A DNA stretch of 64,000 bases from JAHDVS01 sp964370985 (GCA_964370985.1 CAYJLE010000001.1:62001-126000), one strand, 5' to 3'; numbered from the stretch's first letter, positions 1-8,977 are shown. Notes: a model not told the origin generated them from the sequence alone. Translations and numbers: made by a program.

Positions 1-1443
1 ACGCCCGGGGAAGGCGCGCTCCTGGTGCATCCGGATCGTCCCGTACATGCCGTTGTTGATCACGAGCACCACGACGCCCGCACCGTACTGGACCGCGGTC
101 GCGAGCTCCTGCCCGTTCATCAGGAAGTCGCCGTCGCCCGAGAAGCAGACGACGATCCGCTCCGGGTGGAGCAGCTTGGCGGCGACGGCGGCGGGCACCC
201 CGTAGCCCATCGCCCCGCTCGTCGGCCCGAGCTGGGTGCGGTAGCGCCTGAACTGGTAGTAGCGATGGCACCAGACCGAGAAGTTGCCGGCGCCGTTCGT
301 GAGGATCGCGTCGTCGGGCAGCCGGTCTCTGAGGTGGGCGAGCACCTCGCCGAGGTCGAGGTCGCCGGGCTGCGGGCGATGGCGGAGGCTCTCCAGGTAG
401 TCGGCACGGGCCGCCTCGGTCCAGGCGGACCAGCGACTGCCGTCGACCGGGGCAAGCGCCGCCGCGGCGGCCGCGAACGCGGGCAGCCCGGAGTTCACGG
501 CGACGTCCGCCTGGTAGACGCGTCCGAGCTCGTCGGCGCCCGGGTGGACGTGCACGAGGCGCTGCCGCGGCCGCGGCACGTCGAGCAGCGTGTAGCCGGA
601 GGTCGTCGCCTCGCCGAGCCGCGTGCCGACCGCGAGGACGAGGTCGGCCTCCCGGATCCGGGCCGCGAGCTTCGGCTCGATCGCGAGGCCGACGTCGCCG
701 GCGTACACCCGCGAGTGGTTGTCCACGTAGTCCTGGCAGCGAAACGACGCGCCGGTCGGGAGGTTCGATGCCTCCGCGAAGGCGAGGGTGTCCCGCGAGG
801 CCTGCTCGGTCCAGCCGCCGCCGCCGACGATCACGAGCGGCCTGGACGCACCGGCGAGCAGCTCGCGCATAGCGCCAAGCTCCCCGGCGCCCGGGTGCGC
901 CTGCACCGCGCGGTAGGGCCCGGCGTCGGCGACCCCGCTGCGCTCGGCGAGCATGTCCTCGGGCAGCGCGAGCACGACCGGGCCCGGCCGGCCGGACACG
1001 GCGGTCGTGAAGGCGCGGCTGACCAGCTCGGGCAGCCTTGCGGGATCGTCGACCTCGGTCGCCCACTTCGCGAGCGGGGCGAACATCGCCCGGTAGTCGA
1101 CCTCCTGGAACGCCTCCCGGCCGCGGTGGCCCCGGGCAACCTGCCCGATCAGGAGCAGCAGCGGCGTCGAGTCCTGGAAGGCCGTGTGCACGCCGATCGA
1201 GGCGTTGGTCGCGCCCGGCCCGCGCGTGACGAAGCAGATCCCGGGGCGACCCGTCAGCTTCCCGTAGGCCTCCGCCATGTTCGCGGCGCCTCCCTCGTGT
1301 CGGCAGACAACGAGCCTGATCGAGTCGCGCGCGCCGCGGAGCGCGTCCAGGGCGGCGATGTAGCTCTCGCCGGGGACGCAGTAGACGGTGTCGGCGCCGT
1401 GAATCGCGAGCTGGCGGACGAGGATCTCGGCGCCGGTCCTCAT
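1..1443 (-). CDS. thiamine pyrophosphate-dependent enzyme (acetolactate synthase-like), 3' end cut by window
   Basis: The protein resembles the large subunit of acetolactate synthase and related TPP-dependent decarboxylases or ligases. The 481 visible residues cover the N-terminal pyrimidine-binding domain (the expected catalytic Glu is E50 in CRHEGGAANM), the central domain and most of the C-terminal PP domain. The TPP/Mg motif GDGDF lies near residue 436 and ends with NN near 463. Roughly the last 60-90 residues lie outside the window. The ATG overlaps the stop of the upstream cupin gene (ATGA), so it is the last visible gene of a five-gene minus-strand operon (ALDH, NIPSNAP, SDR, cupin, TPP enzyme). 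That setting suggests catabolic 2-oxoacid or carboligation chemistry rather than branched-chain amino acid synthesis. The exact substrate cannot be read. Confidence 0.85.
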   Translation of the reverse strand, partial: MRTGAEILVRQLAIHGADTVYCVPGESYIAALDALRGARDSIRLVVCRHEGGAANMAEAYGKLTGRPGICFVTRGPGATNASIGVHTAFQDSTPLLLLIGQVARGHRGREAFQEVDYRAMFAPLAKWATEVDDPARLPELVSRAFTTAVSGRPGPVVLALPEDMLAERSGVADAGPYRAVQAHPGAGELGAMRELLAGASRPLVIVGGGGWTEQASRDTLAFAEASNLPTGASFRCQDYVDNHSRVYAGDVGLAIEPKLAARIREADLVLAVGTRLGEATTSGYTLLDVPRPRQRLVHVHPGADELGRVYQADVAVNSGLPAFAAAAAALAPVDGSRWSAWTEAARADYLESLRHRPQPGDLDLGEVLAHLRDRLPDDAILTNGAGNFSVWCHRYYQFRRYRTQLGPTSGAMGYGVPAAVAAKLLHPERIVVCFSGDGDFLMNGQELATAVQYGAGVVVLVINNGMYGTIRMHQERAFPGR

Positions 1444-1997
1444 GGCACGAGCACCGGGACCTCGAGGAAGACCGTGGCCCGCTGCGTCTTCGGCCTGGCC
1501 GCGTCCTCCTCGTTCGCGTAGCGGATCGTCCGCTTCCCGGCCCACTCGGCCGGGAGCAGCAACACGCGGACGAACGCGGTCTCCGCCGTCGTGGAAGCGG
1601 CCGCGTGCACGGGCTCGGGGCCGCTCTCGAACCAGGCGCCGAGCGGCCCGTACGTCTCGGAGCGCCCGGCGGTCTCCACCCGCAGCTCCCCCTGCAGGAG
1701 GCAGCGGATGCCGGGGCCCGGGTGGGTGTGCAGGTGGGCGACCCCGCCCGGCGGGAAGTCGACGCGGTCGCAGCGGAGAACCCAGCCGCGCGCCGGGTCG
1801 AGATCGAGCGGAGCGGACAGGAGGGCGCCCGGCCGCGGCGCGTCACCGAGCTCCCAGAGGAGAGCGTGCCCGGCGACGCGGGCTGCCCCGAAGCTGGCTT
1901 CGTTGCGCTCGAGGTCGTAGACGACGTGCGGCCCGGCGCCGGTCTCGATCCCGCCCGGGCAGTCGTAGAGGGAGAGTGCGCGCCCGGCCCGGCTCAA
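1440..1997 (-). CDS. cupin-domain protein
   Basis: This is a 185-residue protein with one cupin-like beta-barrel. The region FPPGGVAHLHTHPGPGIRCL carries the His-x-His-type metal motif, and a later stretch (GPLGAWFESGPEPVHAAAS) fits the second cupin motif. Small cupins of this kind act as non-haem metal enzymes or sugar or acid isomerases, so function is unassigned. I placed the start at TTG 1997, which overlaps the stop of the upstream SDR (TTGA). No better start is seen before the conserved part, so the start is inferred from the overlap pattern. The stop overlaps the ATG of the TPP enzyme. Confidence 0.7.
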   Translation of the reverse strand: MSRAGRALSLYDCPGGIETGAGPHVVYDLERNEASFGAARVAGHALLWELGDAPRPGALLSAPLDLDPARGWVLRCDRVDFPPGGVAHLHTHPGPGIRCLLQGELRVETAGRSETYGPLGAWFESGPEPVHAAASTTAETAFVRVLLLPAEWAGKRTIRYANEEDAARPKTQRATVFLEVPVLVP

Positions 1998-2743
1998 TGG
2001 AAGAACTGCCCGCCGTCGATCACGATCGTCTGGCCGGTCACGAACCCGGCCTCGGCCGAGGCCAGGTAGACGACGGCGCCGACGACGTCCTCGGGAACCT
2101 GGTCGCGCTGGATCGTGCGCGCGGCAACGGAGGCGTCGCGCAGCTGCTCGACCACCTCGGGGTGCGCCATCACGCCCGCGCTCATGGTGAAGCCCGGGGC
2201 GACGCAGTTGACCCGCACGTGATCCTTGCCGAGCTCCTTCGCGAGCGCGCGCGTGAAGGCGACGATCGCGCCCTTGCTGGTCACGTAGTGGAGCAGGAAC
2301 GGGACGCCGCGAAACGGCGTGCCGGAGGAGATGTTGACGATCCCGCCGCCGCCCGCCTCGCGCATGGCCGGCACGACGGCGCGGCAGCAGAGGAACATGC
2401 TGGCCACGTTGACGTCCATCACGCGTCGCCACTCCTCGAGTGGGATCTGGTCGAACGGGCGCATCGCGAGCGACGCGTAGAGACCGGCGTTGTTGACGAG
2501 CACGTCGATTCGCCCGCAGCGGGCGAGCGACTCCGCGGCAATCCTGGCCGTGTCCTCCTCGGACGAGACGTCGGCGGTCAGCCCGACGCCGCCGGGAAAC
2601 AGGGCGGCCGCCTCCTCCGCATGCTCGAGGTCGGCGATCACGATCCGTGCCCCCTCGGCGGCGAGGCCGGCTGCGATCGCCCGGCCGATCCCCTGGGCGC
2701 CGCCGGTGACGATCGCCACCTTGCCGTCGAGGCGCCCGACCAT
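1994..2743 (-). CDS. short-chain dehydrogenase/reductase (SDR)
   Basis: This is a 249-residue classical SDR, an NAD(P)-dependent oxidoreductase. The dinucleotide motif TGGAQGIG is at about 13-20, NNAG at about 84-87, the catalytic Ser at 139/140 and YVTSK (Tyr153, Lys157) downstream. The start ATG at 2743 shares its A with the stop of the preceding NIPSNAP gene (TGATG). An ATG 45 bases further upstream would lie inside that gene and is less likely. The C-terminal VIDGGQFFH is typical of 3-oxoacyl-ACP-reductase-like catabolic SDRs. The substrate is unknown; its neighbours suggest a polyol, hydroxy-acid or aromatic intermediate. Confidence 0.88.
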   Translation of the reverse strand: MVGRLDGKVAIVTGGAQGIGRAIAAGLAAEGARIVIADLEHAEEAAALFPGGVGLTADVSSEEDTARIAAESLARCGRIDVLVNNAGLYASLAMRPFDQIPLEEWRRVMDVNVASMFLCCRAVVPAMREAGGGGIVNISSGTPFRGVPFLLHYVTSKGAIVAFTRALAKELGKDHVRVNCVAPGFTMSAGVMAHPEVVEQLRDASVAARTIQRDQVPEDVVGAVVYLASAEAGFVTGQTIVIDGGQFFH

Positions 2744-3057
2744 CAGCGGATCGGCGAGAACGACGTCGGCACCATGATCCGGTTCCATTGCGTGTGGATG
2801 AGCGGCGCGAGCTTCGGCAGAAACGCCTGCCAGCGCTCGTCCGCCTGGAGCCGGGCCCGGCGCTCCTCGCGCTCCCCGTAGCTGTCGTAACCCCAGAGGC
2901 TGACGATCGACGACAGCTCGCCGACGTCGACCGTGAACCAGCCGAGCAGGTTGCCGAGGACCTCCTCCTGGATCGCGATGCCCTCGTCCCGGTAGAGGCC
3001 GACGACCTCCCCGAGCTTGCCGGTGTGGATGTGGTATGTGCGCTCCTCGACGATCAC
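2743..3057 (-). CDS. NIPSNAP family protein
   Basis: This 104-residue protein is a single dimeric alpha-beta barrel domain of the NIPSNAP type. It begins VIVEERTYHIHTGKL and contains the aromatic-rich middle (GWFTVDVGELSSIVSLWGYD) usual for the family. Such proteins accompany degradation operons, but their chemistry is seldom known. The GTG start at 3057 overlaps the ALDH stop (GTGA), and its own stop overlaps the SDR start (TGATG). It is therefore probably translationally coupled within the operon. Confidence 0.8.
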   Translation of the reverse strand: MIVEERTYHIHTGKLGEVVGLYRDEGIAIQEEVLGNLLGWFTVDVGELSSIVSLWGYDSYGEREERRARLQADERWQAFLPKLAPLIHTQWNRIMVPTSFSPIR

Positions 3058-4556
3058 TCCCCGATCCCTCCCATCGCCAGGTATTTCAGCTCGAGCCACT
3101 CGTCGATCCCGTACCGCGAGCCCTCGCGCCCGATCCCGGACTCCTTGACGCCGCCGAATGGCGCCACCTCCGTCGAGACGAAGCCGGTGTTGATGCCGAC
3201 GATGCCCGTCTCGAGCCCCTCGGAGACGCGCCACACACGGCCGATGTCCCGCGTGAACAGGTACGCGCAGAGGCCGTAGGGCGTGTCGTTCGCGATCGCG
3301 AGTGCCTCCGCCTCGGTCTCGAACGGGATCAGCCCGGCGACCGGGCCGAACGTCTCCTCGCAGGACATCGCCATCGCGGGCGTGACGCCGGTCAGCACCG
3401 TCGGCTCGAAGAACGTGCCGCCGAGCGCGTGCGGGGCGCCGCCCACGAGAACCTCGGCGCCCCCGGCCGCGGCGCCCTCGACGTGGCGGACGACCTTCTC
3501 GAGGCCCTGCTCGTCGATCAGCGGCCCGATCTGGGCGCCGTCCTCGACGCCGGCCGCCACCTTCAGTCCGGAGGCGAGCGCGACGAGGCGCTCCGCGAGC
3601 TCGTCGTGGACGTCGCGCTGGACGAGGATCCGGTTCGCCGAGATGCACGTCTGGCCGGAGTTGCGAAACTTGCACGCGAGCATCGCCTCGAGGACGGCAT
3701 CGAGGTCGGCGTCGTCGAAGACGATCAGCGGCGCGTTGCCGCCGAGCTCGAGCGAGACCTTCTTGACAGTGCGGGCGCACTGCTCCATGAGCAGCTTGCC
3801 GACGGGCGTTGAGCCGGTGAAGCCGAGCTTGCGGACGACCGGGCTGCCGGTCAGCTCGGCCCCGATCGCGGGGGCGTCCTCGGCGTCGCCCGTGACGACG
3901 TTGAGGACGCCGGGCGGCAGGCCGGCACGTTCGGCGAGCTCGCAGATCGCGAGCGCCGAGAGCGGCGTCTGCTCGGCCGGCTTCATCACCATCGTGCAGC
4001 CGGCGGCGAGCGCGGGTGCGCACTTGCGGGTGATCATCGCGGAGGGGAAGTTCCAAGGGGTGATGCCCGCGGCGACGCCGACCGGCTCCCTGAGCACGAG
4101 CACGCGCCGGCCGGGGAGCGGCTGGGGGATCGTGTCCCCGTACACGCGCTTGCCCTCCTCGGCGAACCACTCGAGGAACGAGGCGGCGTAGGCGATCTCG
4201 GCACGGGACTCGGCGAGCGGCTTGCCCTGCTCGAGCGTGAGGATGAGCGCGAGATCCTCCTGGTGGGCGACCATCAGGTCGGCGAGGCCCCGGAGGATCC
4301 GGGCGCGCTCCTTCGCGAGCAGCCGGCGCCAGGCGGGGTAGGCGCGCTCGGCGGCGGCGATCGCTCTGCGCGTCTCGACCGCCCCCAGCCTCGGCACGTG
4401 CGCGAGCACCTCGCCGGAGGCGGGGTCCGCGACCGGGAAGGTGGCGCCCGAGTCGGCCTCGACCCAGGCTCCGTCGATGTAGGCGCGGGAGCGGAGTAGT
4501 GCACCGTCCCCGAGGCCGGGACGGCGCGCCTCGGTGCCCGTGTCCGCGATCGTCAC
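3054..4556 (-). CDS. NAD(P)-dependent aldehyde dehydrogenase, succinate-semialdehyde dehydrogenase-like
   Basis: This is a 500-residue aldehyde dehydrogenase, full length for the family. Visible are the cofactor-binding region GITPWNFPSAMITRKCAPAL, FTGSTPVGK, the general-base Glu in LELGGNAP and the nucleophilic Cys in GQTCISANR. The GabD/succinate-semialdehyde subgroup is the closest by pattern. GTG 4556 is chosen as the start: it leaves 13 bases to the upstream DUF4234 gene and gives a normal N-terminus, whereas the open frame extends upstream into that gene. It heads the catabolic operon running to the TPP enzyme. The product is a carboxylic acid; the aldehyde is not known. Confidence 0.88.
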   Translation of the reverse strand: MTIADTGTEARRPGLGDGALLRSRAYIDGAWVEADSGATFPVADPASGEVLAHVPRLGAVETRRAIAAAERAYPAWRRLLAKERARILRGLADLMVAHQEDLALILTLEQGKPLAESRAEIAYAASFLEWFAEEGKRVYGDTIPQPLPGRRVLVLREPVGVAAGITPWNFPSAMITRKCAPALAAGCTMVMKPAEQTPLSALAICELAERAGLPPGVLNVVTGDAEDAPAIGAELTGSPVVRKLGFTGSTPVGKLLMEQCARTVKKVSLELGGNAPLIVFDDADLDAVLEAMLACKFRNSGQTCISANRILVQRDVHDELAERLVALASGLKVAAGVEDGAQIGPLIDEQGLEKVVRHVEGAAAGGAEVLVGGAPHALGGTFFEPTVLTGVTPAMAMSCEETFGPVAGLIPFETEAEALAIANDTPYGLCAYLFTRDIGRVWRVSEGLETGIVGINTGFVSTEVAPFGGVKESGIGREGSRYGIDEWLELKYLAMGGIGE

Positions 4557-4569
4557 GACAGGGGGAATC

Positions 4570-4956
4570 CTACGCGGGCGTGGCTCCCTTCGACTCCCAG
4601 TAGCGGTTGAGCGCGCCCTGGACCTTGACGAACCAGACGATCCCACCCGCGATCGGGATCAGGTTCCAGAGCCCGGTCAGGCCGCGCACTGGTGCTGAGC
4701 CGGGAGCGCCGCCGTCGAGATCCTCGTAGAGGTAGCGGACCTCGGAGGGGAGCACGAAGATGCTGACGATGCTCGCGACCATCCAGACGACGAGCCCGAG
4801 CACGCCTCCCAGCCCGTTGCCGGAGTAGCGCTTCATCTCCTCGTGGGTGCGGTAGGCCCACACGAGCCCGTAGATCCCGAGCGTGAGCACGAACCAGAGG
4901 ATCGAGAGGGGGACCGAGCGGGTGTTCCCGACCGGGCCCCGTTCCTGCGCAGCCAT
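4570..4956 (-). CDS. DUF4234 membrane protein
   Basis: This is a 128-residue integral membrane protein with about three hydrophobic segments (ILWFVLTLGIYGLVWAYRTH, GLVVWMVASIVSIFVLP and LIPIAGGIVWFVKVQGALN). The pattern P-x-x-x-L-x-x-x-T-x-G-I-Y-x-x-x-W is characteristic of DUF4234. Function is unknown for the family. ATG 4956 is preceded by a good ribosome binding site (GGGAGGTG, about 7 bases upstream). It is transcribed ahead of the aldehyde dehydrogenase operon with a 13-base gap, so it may be its first gene. Confidence 0.75.
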   Translation of the reverse strand: MAAQERGPVGNTRSVPLSILWFVLTLGIYGLVWAYRTHEEMKRYSGNGLGGVLGLVVWMVASIVSIFVLPSEVRYLYEDLDGGAPGSAPVRGLTGLWNLIPIAGGIVWFVKVQGALNRYWESKGATPA

Positions 4957-5020
4957 CGCGAGCACCTCCCTGGAGTCGACGCGTCGATCGTAGTGGGCAC
5001 GGAGGACGGCCTCGTTCGGA

Positions 5021-5026
5021 TATAAG
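5021..5026 (+). promoter_or_regulatory. -10 box of a leaderless promoter for the SDR/epimerase pair
   Basis: TATAAG ends 7 bases before the GTG at 5034. That places the expected transcription start at, or within a base or two of, the start codon. No Shine-Dalgarno sequence stands before the GTG; the intervening bases (ACCTCCC) are the opposite of one. No clear -35 was found. Confidence 0.5.
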
Positions 5027-5033
5027 ACCTCCC

Positions 5034-5798
5034 GTGGTGACCTTCGAGGCGACGAACAGTTACGGCTTCGCGGGCCGGGTCGCGCTCGTGACCGGCGGCG
5101 CGAGCGGCATCGGGCGAGCGGTCGCCACTCGCCTGGCCGCGAGCGACGCGCGGGTCGCCGTCCTCGACCGGGACGCCGGGGCGGCACAGGCCGTCGCGGA
5201 CGAGCTCGGAGGCGGCGCGGCTGCGTTCGCCGCCGACGTGACCAGCTCCCAGGAGGTGAACGCGGCCGTCGCGGCGGTCGAGGAGACCTTCGGCCGGCTC
5301 GATGCTCTCGTGTGTTGCGCCGGCATCGGCGGCGACTCGCTCCACACGGCCGACGTGTCCGACGCGGAGTGGCGCAAGGTGTTCGCGGTCAACTGCGACG
5401 GGGTCTTCTACTGCAACCGGGCGGTCGTCCCGGGCATGGTCGAGCGCGGCTACGGGCGGATCGTCAACATCGCCTCGATCGCCGGCAAGGAGGGCAACCC
5501 GATGGCCGCGGCCTACTCGGCGAGCAAGGCGGCGGTGATCGCGATGACGAAGGCGATCGGCAAGGACCTCGCCGGGACGGGCGTGCTCGTGAACTCGATC
5601 GCTCCGGCCGTGATCGAGACACCCATCCTCGAGCAGCTCTCGCAGGAGCACATCGACTACATGGTCTCGCGGATCCCGCTCGGGCGGCTCGGCAGGCCCG
5701 AGGAGGTTGCGGCGCTGATCGCGTTCCTCGCGAGCGAGGAGTGCTCGTTCGCGACGGGCGCCTGCTTCGACATCTCCGGCGGCCGGGCGACGTATTGA
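5034..5798 (+). CDS. short-chain dehydrogenase/reductase (SDR)
   Basis: This is a 254-residue classical SDR. The cofactor motif TGGASGIGRA is near residues 20-29. The usual NNAG is replaced by CCAG (ALVCCAGIGG). Catalytic Ser is in NIASIAGKE and YSASK follows. Replacement of the NNAG asparagine is unusual but occurs in sugar-dehydrogenase SDRs. The C-terminus FDISGGRATY is regular. The gene is divergent from DUF4234 and its stop overlaps the start of an epimerase gene (TTGA), so the two are probably co-translated. The pair suggests sugar or sugar-acid oxidation. Confidence 0.87.
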   Translation: MVTFEATNSYGFAGRVALVTGGASGIGRAVATRLAASDARVAVLDRDAGAAQAVADELGGGAAAFAADVTSSQEVNAAVAAVEETFGRLDALVCCAGIGGDSLHTADVSDAEWRKVFAVNCDGVFYCNRAVVPGMVERGYGRIVNIASIAGKEGNPMAAAYSASKAAVIAMTKAIGKDLAGTGVLVNSIAPAVIETPILEQLSQEHIDYMVSRIPLGRLGRPEEVAALIAFLASEECSFATGACFDISGGRATY

Positions 5799-6754
5799 CC
5801 GGCCCGGGCCGCACCCTCGTCACCGGCGCGCTCGGCTGCCTGGGAGCGTGGACGGTGCGTGAGCTGCACCGGCAGGGGCTCCCCGCCGTCGGCTTCGATC
5901 TCGGCACGGACGACTTCCGCCTGCGCGACGTGATGGGCGCGGAGTCCGCGGGCATCACGCTCCTGCGGGGCGACATCACGAGCCGCGAGGAGGTCGAGCG
6001 GGCGCTCGACGAGCACGAGATCACGCACGTGATCCACCTGGCCGCGCTCCAGATTCCCTTCTGCCGCGCCGACCCGATCCGTGGCGCGCTCGTCAACGTC
6101 GTCGGGACACTCAACGTGCTCGAGGCGGTGAAGGAGCGCCGGGATCGGATCGCCGGACCGGTCGTGTACGCGTCCTCGGCCGCGTACTGGGGCCTCCAGG
6201 ACGTCGAGGCCGCCGCGACCGACGAGGCCGCGCGCTCCCGGCCCGACACTCACTACGGCGTCTACAAGCAGGCGAACGAGGGCAACGCGCGCATCTACTG
6301 GCAGGACGCCGGCGTGGCGTCGCTCGGGCTGCGGCCCGCCAACGTGTACGGGCCCGCGCGAGACCAGGGCGTCACGTCGGAGCCGACGCACGCGATGCGG
6401 GCGGCCGCGCGCGGCGAGGGCTACCACATCAACTACGGCGGCCGCACCGTCTTCAACTACACGGCCGACGTCGCCGGGGCGTTCGTGCGGATGAGCCGCG
6501 CCACGTTCGAGGGCGCCGCCGCCTTCAACATGCCGGGCACCCCGGGCCACATGCGCGACATGGTGGCCGCGATCGAGGCGGCCGCGCCCGATGTTGCCGG
6601 CACGATCACGTTCGACGACACGCCGCTCCCGGTTCCCGCCGATCTCGCTGCCGACGGGCTGGCCGCGGTGGTCGGGGAAATCGAGCTCACGCCGCTCGCG
6701 GACGCGGTCCGCGAGACGGTCGAGCACTTCCGCCGCGCGAGCGGCCTCTCATAA
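5795..6754 (+). CDS. NAD-dependent epimerase/dehydratase (extended SDR)
   Basis: This is a 319-residue extended SDR. The Rossmann motif TGALGCLGAW is at residues about 10-19, the Ser of the active site is in YASSAAYWG and the catalytic Tyr/Lys pair is in HYGVYKQANEG. NAD(P)-sugar epimerases or dehydratases and uronate dehydrogenases share this layout. The start is TTG 5795, overlapping the SDR stop. No ATG or GTG lies before the Rossmann motif. The gene is followed by a palindromic repeat element and a convergent gene. The sugar substrate is not readable. Confidence 0.85.
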   Translation: MTGPGRTLVTGALGCLGAWTVRELHRQGLPAVGFDLGTDDFRLRDVMGAESAGITLLRGDITSREEVERALDEHEITHVIHLAALQIPFCRADPIRGALVNVVGTLNVLEAVKERRDRIAGPVVYASSAAYWGLQDVEAAATDEAARSRPDTHYGVYKQANEGNARIYWQDAGVASLGLRPANVYGPARDQGVTSEPTHAMRAAARGEGYHINYGGRTVFNYTADVAGAFVRMSRATFEGAAAFNMPGTPGHMRDMVAAIEAAAPDVAGTITFDDTPLPVPADLAADGLAAVVGEIELTPLADAVRETVEHFRRASGLS

Positions 6755-6795
6755 CGTTCAACCGGAAGCCGCTGGCCGGGATCGGCCCCGACGGC

Positions 6796-6931
6796 GTAGG
6801 GGCCGGACCTGTCCGGCCCGCAACCCGTCCCGTTTCCCGGTGCGCGCATCGTCTCGGGCGGGACAGGTCTCGCCCCTACACCTCCCCTGCGTTTCCAGCG
6901 CAACGTCGTGAGACGCTGCACTAGCCGCTCG
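6796..6931. repeat. intergenic palindromic repeat, copy 1
   Basis: The core 6796-6879 is an imperfect inverted repeat. The left arm begins GTAGGGGCCGGACCTGTCC, and the right arm read on the other strand begins GTAGGGGCGAGACCTGTCCC. A non-palindromic tail (CTGCGTTTCC...GCAAC...GTGAGACG...CTAGCCGCT) reaches about 6931. A second copy lies at 22074-22224 with the same core and tail. No coding potential is seen. It lies between the convergent epimerase and HdrD-like genes. Confidence 0.7.
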
Positions 6932-6969
6932 GCACCCCGGCTCCTGCCGTCATACGTCGCGGGGATGGC

Positions 6970-8973
6970 TCAGCCGTCGACGAGAGAGTCCGCGACCAGC
7001 TCGACGAAGTCGCGCGTGCGCAGCGGCTCCCCGCCGGCGACCCGCCGGACGCCGTCCTCGAGCATGCTCAGGCAGAACGGGCACCCGGTCACCACGGTCG
7101 TGGCGCCGGTCTCGGCGGCCTCGCGCGCGCGGATCGCCGAGATCCGCTCGCCCTCCTCGTCGTCGTAGAAGGCGTGGCCTCCGCCGGCCCCGCAGCAGAA
7201 GCTCCGGCCGCGCGAGCGTGCCATCTCGACCGGCTCGACGGGGAGCGCGGCGAGAACGCGACGCGGCGCGTCGAACACGCGGCTGTAGCGGCCGAGGTAG
7301 CACGGATCGTGGTAGGTGATCCGCTCGCGCTCGCCGGCCGCGAGACGGACGCGTCCCGCCGCGATCAGCGTGCTCACGAGCTCGCTGTGGTGGACGACCT
7401 CGTAGGCGCCGCCGAACTGGCCGTACTCGTAGCGCAGCTGCTGGAGGCAGTGAGGACAGTGCGTCACGATCCGCGTGACGCCGGCAGCGTCGAGCGTCTC
7501 GACGTTCGCCCGGGCCAGCAGGTCATAGTGGTACTCGTTGCCGGTGCGCCGAGCCGGGTCGCCGTTGCACCGCTCCTGCGCGGCGAGAACGGCGAACCGA
7601 ACGCCGGCGTGGAGCAGCACCCGGACCAGGCTGCGGGCGATCGACTGCGCACGCTCGTCGAAGGCGGCGGCGCAGCCAACCCAGTAGACGACGTCGAGGC
7701 CGGCCGCCCCGTCGAGCGACGCGAGCTCCGTGACCTCGAGCCCCTGGAGCCAGTCCGTCCGGCCCGACGACGTCCCGCGAAACGGGTGCCCGCGCGCCTC
7801 GAGGCTCGCGACCAGCTCGGCAACCTGCGGTGGCACCGAGGCCTGCTCCATCGCCAGGTTCTGCCGCAGGCCGACGATCAGCGGGACGTGCTCGATCGCC
7901 ACGGGGCAGACCTCCTCGCACGCCCGGCAGGTCGTACACGCCCAGAGCGTCTCGGGTCTGATCACGCCGCCGGCGAGCGGAGCGATGTCGGCGCCCGCCT
8001 TGCGGATCGCGTCGCGCAGATCGAGGACGACCCGCTTGGGCGAGAGCGGCTTGCCGGCGGCGAACGCGGGACAGGCGGCCTCGCAGCGCCCGCACTCCGT
8101 GCAGGCGCCGAGCATGAGCAGCTGCCTCCGTGTCAGGTCGGCTGGAGCGTTGACGCCGAGCCTGACCGCGTCGGCGGTGAAGTCGGTCGGGGCGACGACG
8201 CCGTGCGGGGGCCCCGGGCTCGAGAGGAAGACGCTCGCCGGGCCCGTGACCGCGTGCGCGAGCTTCGTGTACGGCACCGAGGCGAGAAGCGCGTGCCAGA
8301 GCAGCATGTGAGCGAGCCAGACCCCCCGGTGGGCGCCCGCGAGCGCCTCGTCGCCCGCGGCAGCCGCGAGTCCGCGGCCGACGAGCGCGCCGATCGGCGA
8401 CCAGCTCGCCCACGGGTCGTCGGTCGCCTCGATGCGCATGCCCTCGAGCACGAACCCGGTGGCCACGATCAGGAGGAGCGACCCGAGGACGAGGAGATCG
8501 GCCCGCTTGCCCTGCTCGAGCCGGGCCGGCCGCGCCACGTAACGCCGGTAGAGGGCGATGGCGACGCCGACCAGCACCGCCGCCCCGAAGAGATCGACGA
8601 GGAGGCTCTGGAAGACGAGATAGAAGTCCCCCTGCATGATCCCGAGACCGAGGTCGTGGTGGAGGAACACGACCACCGTCGCTGCGAACAGGACCCACCA
8701 GCCGTAGAAGACGAGCGCGTGCATGATCCCGGGAACGCGTTCTCTCAGAACGGTCGCCTGGGCGATCGCGACGGCGGTCCGGCGCAGACGCGCTCCGACC
8801 CGGTCGAGCGGCTCGCCGTCGCGCCCCAGACGCCAGGTGCGCACGAGCCGCCAGCCGCCGTACGCGAAGGCGAGCAGAGCGACGCCCATGCTCGCGTACA
8901 TGACGGCGACCATGGCCGCCGTCACCTCCCACTGGACCTCGCGGGTCGCGGCGGCGGCGAGGAGGTGGATCAT
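6970..8973 (-). CDS. HdrD-like membrane Fe-S oxidoreductase (EtfAB:menaquinone oxidoreductase type)
   Basis: This 667-residue protein joins an N-terminal membrane part to an Fe-S part. Residues about 1-260 form five or six hydrophobic helices of the nitrate-reductase-gamma type. Two 4Fe-4S clusters follow (CTECGRCEAACP near 290 and CTTCRACEEVCP near 350). Two CCG domains come last (HCPHC, HDPCYLGR, FCCGAGGGHAF). Proteins of this kind next to EtfAB pass electrons from electron-transfer flavoprotein to menaquinone. The ATG at 8973 lies 4 bases after the etfA stop, so it is the third gene of an etfB-etfA-hdrD-like operon. It could serve the acyl-CoA dehydrogenase at 14.4 kb. Confidence 0.88.
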   Translation of the reverse strand: MIHLLAAAATREVQWEVTAAMVAVMYASMGVALLAFAYGGWRLVRTWRLGRDGEPLDRVGARLRRTAVAIAQATVLRERVPGIMHALVFYGWWVLFAATVVVFLHHDLGLGIMQGDFYLVFQSLLVDLFGAAVLVGVAIALYRRYVARPARLEQGKRADLLVLGSLLLIVATGFVLEGMRIEATDDPWASWSPIGALVGRGLAAAAGDEALAGAHRGVWLAHMLLWHALLASVPYTKLAHAVTGPASVFLSSPGPPHGVVAPTDFTADAVRLGVNAPADLTRRQLLMLGACTECGRCEAACPAFAAGKPLSPKRVVLDLRDAIRKAGADIAPLAGGVIRPETLWACTTCRACEEVCPVAIEHVPLIVGLRQNLAMEQASVPPQVAELVASLEARGHPFRGTSSGRTDWLQGLEVTELASLDGAAGLDVVYWVGCAAAFDERAQSIARSLVRVLLHAGVRFAVLAAQERCNGDPARRTGNEYHYDLLARANVETLDAAGVTRIVTHCPHCLQQLRYEYGQFGGAYEVVHHSELVSTLIAAGRVRLAAGERERITYHDPCYLGRYSRVFDAPRRVLAALPVEPVEMARSRGRSFCCGAGGGHAFYDDEEGERISAIRAREAAETGATTVVTGCPFCLSMLEDGVRRVAGGEPLRTRDFVELVADSLVDG

Positions 8974-8977
8974 GCCG

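Noticed and set aside
25..1521. A 498-codon open frame on the plus strand
   Set aside because: It is the antisense frame of the TPP enzyme. It lacks any domain pattern and consists of Arg/Gly/Val/Asp-rich low-complexity sequence, whereas the minus strand gives a textbook enzyme.
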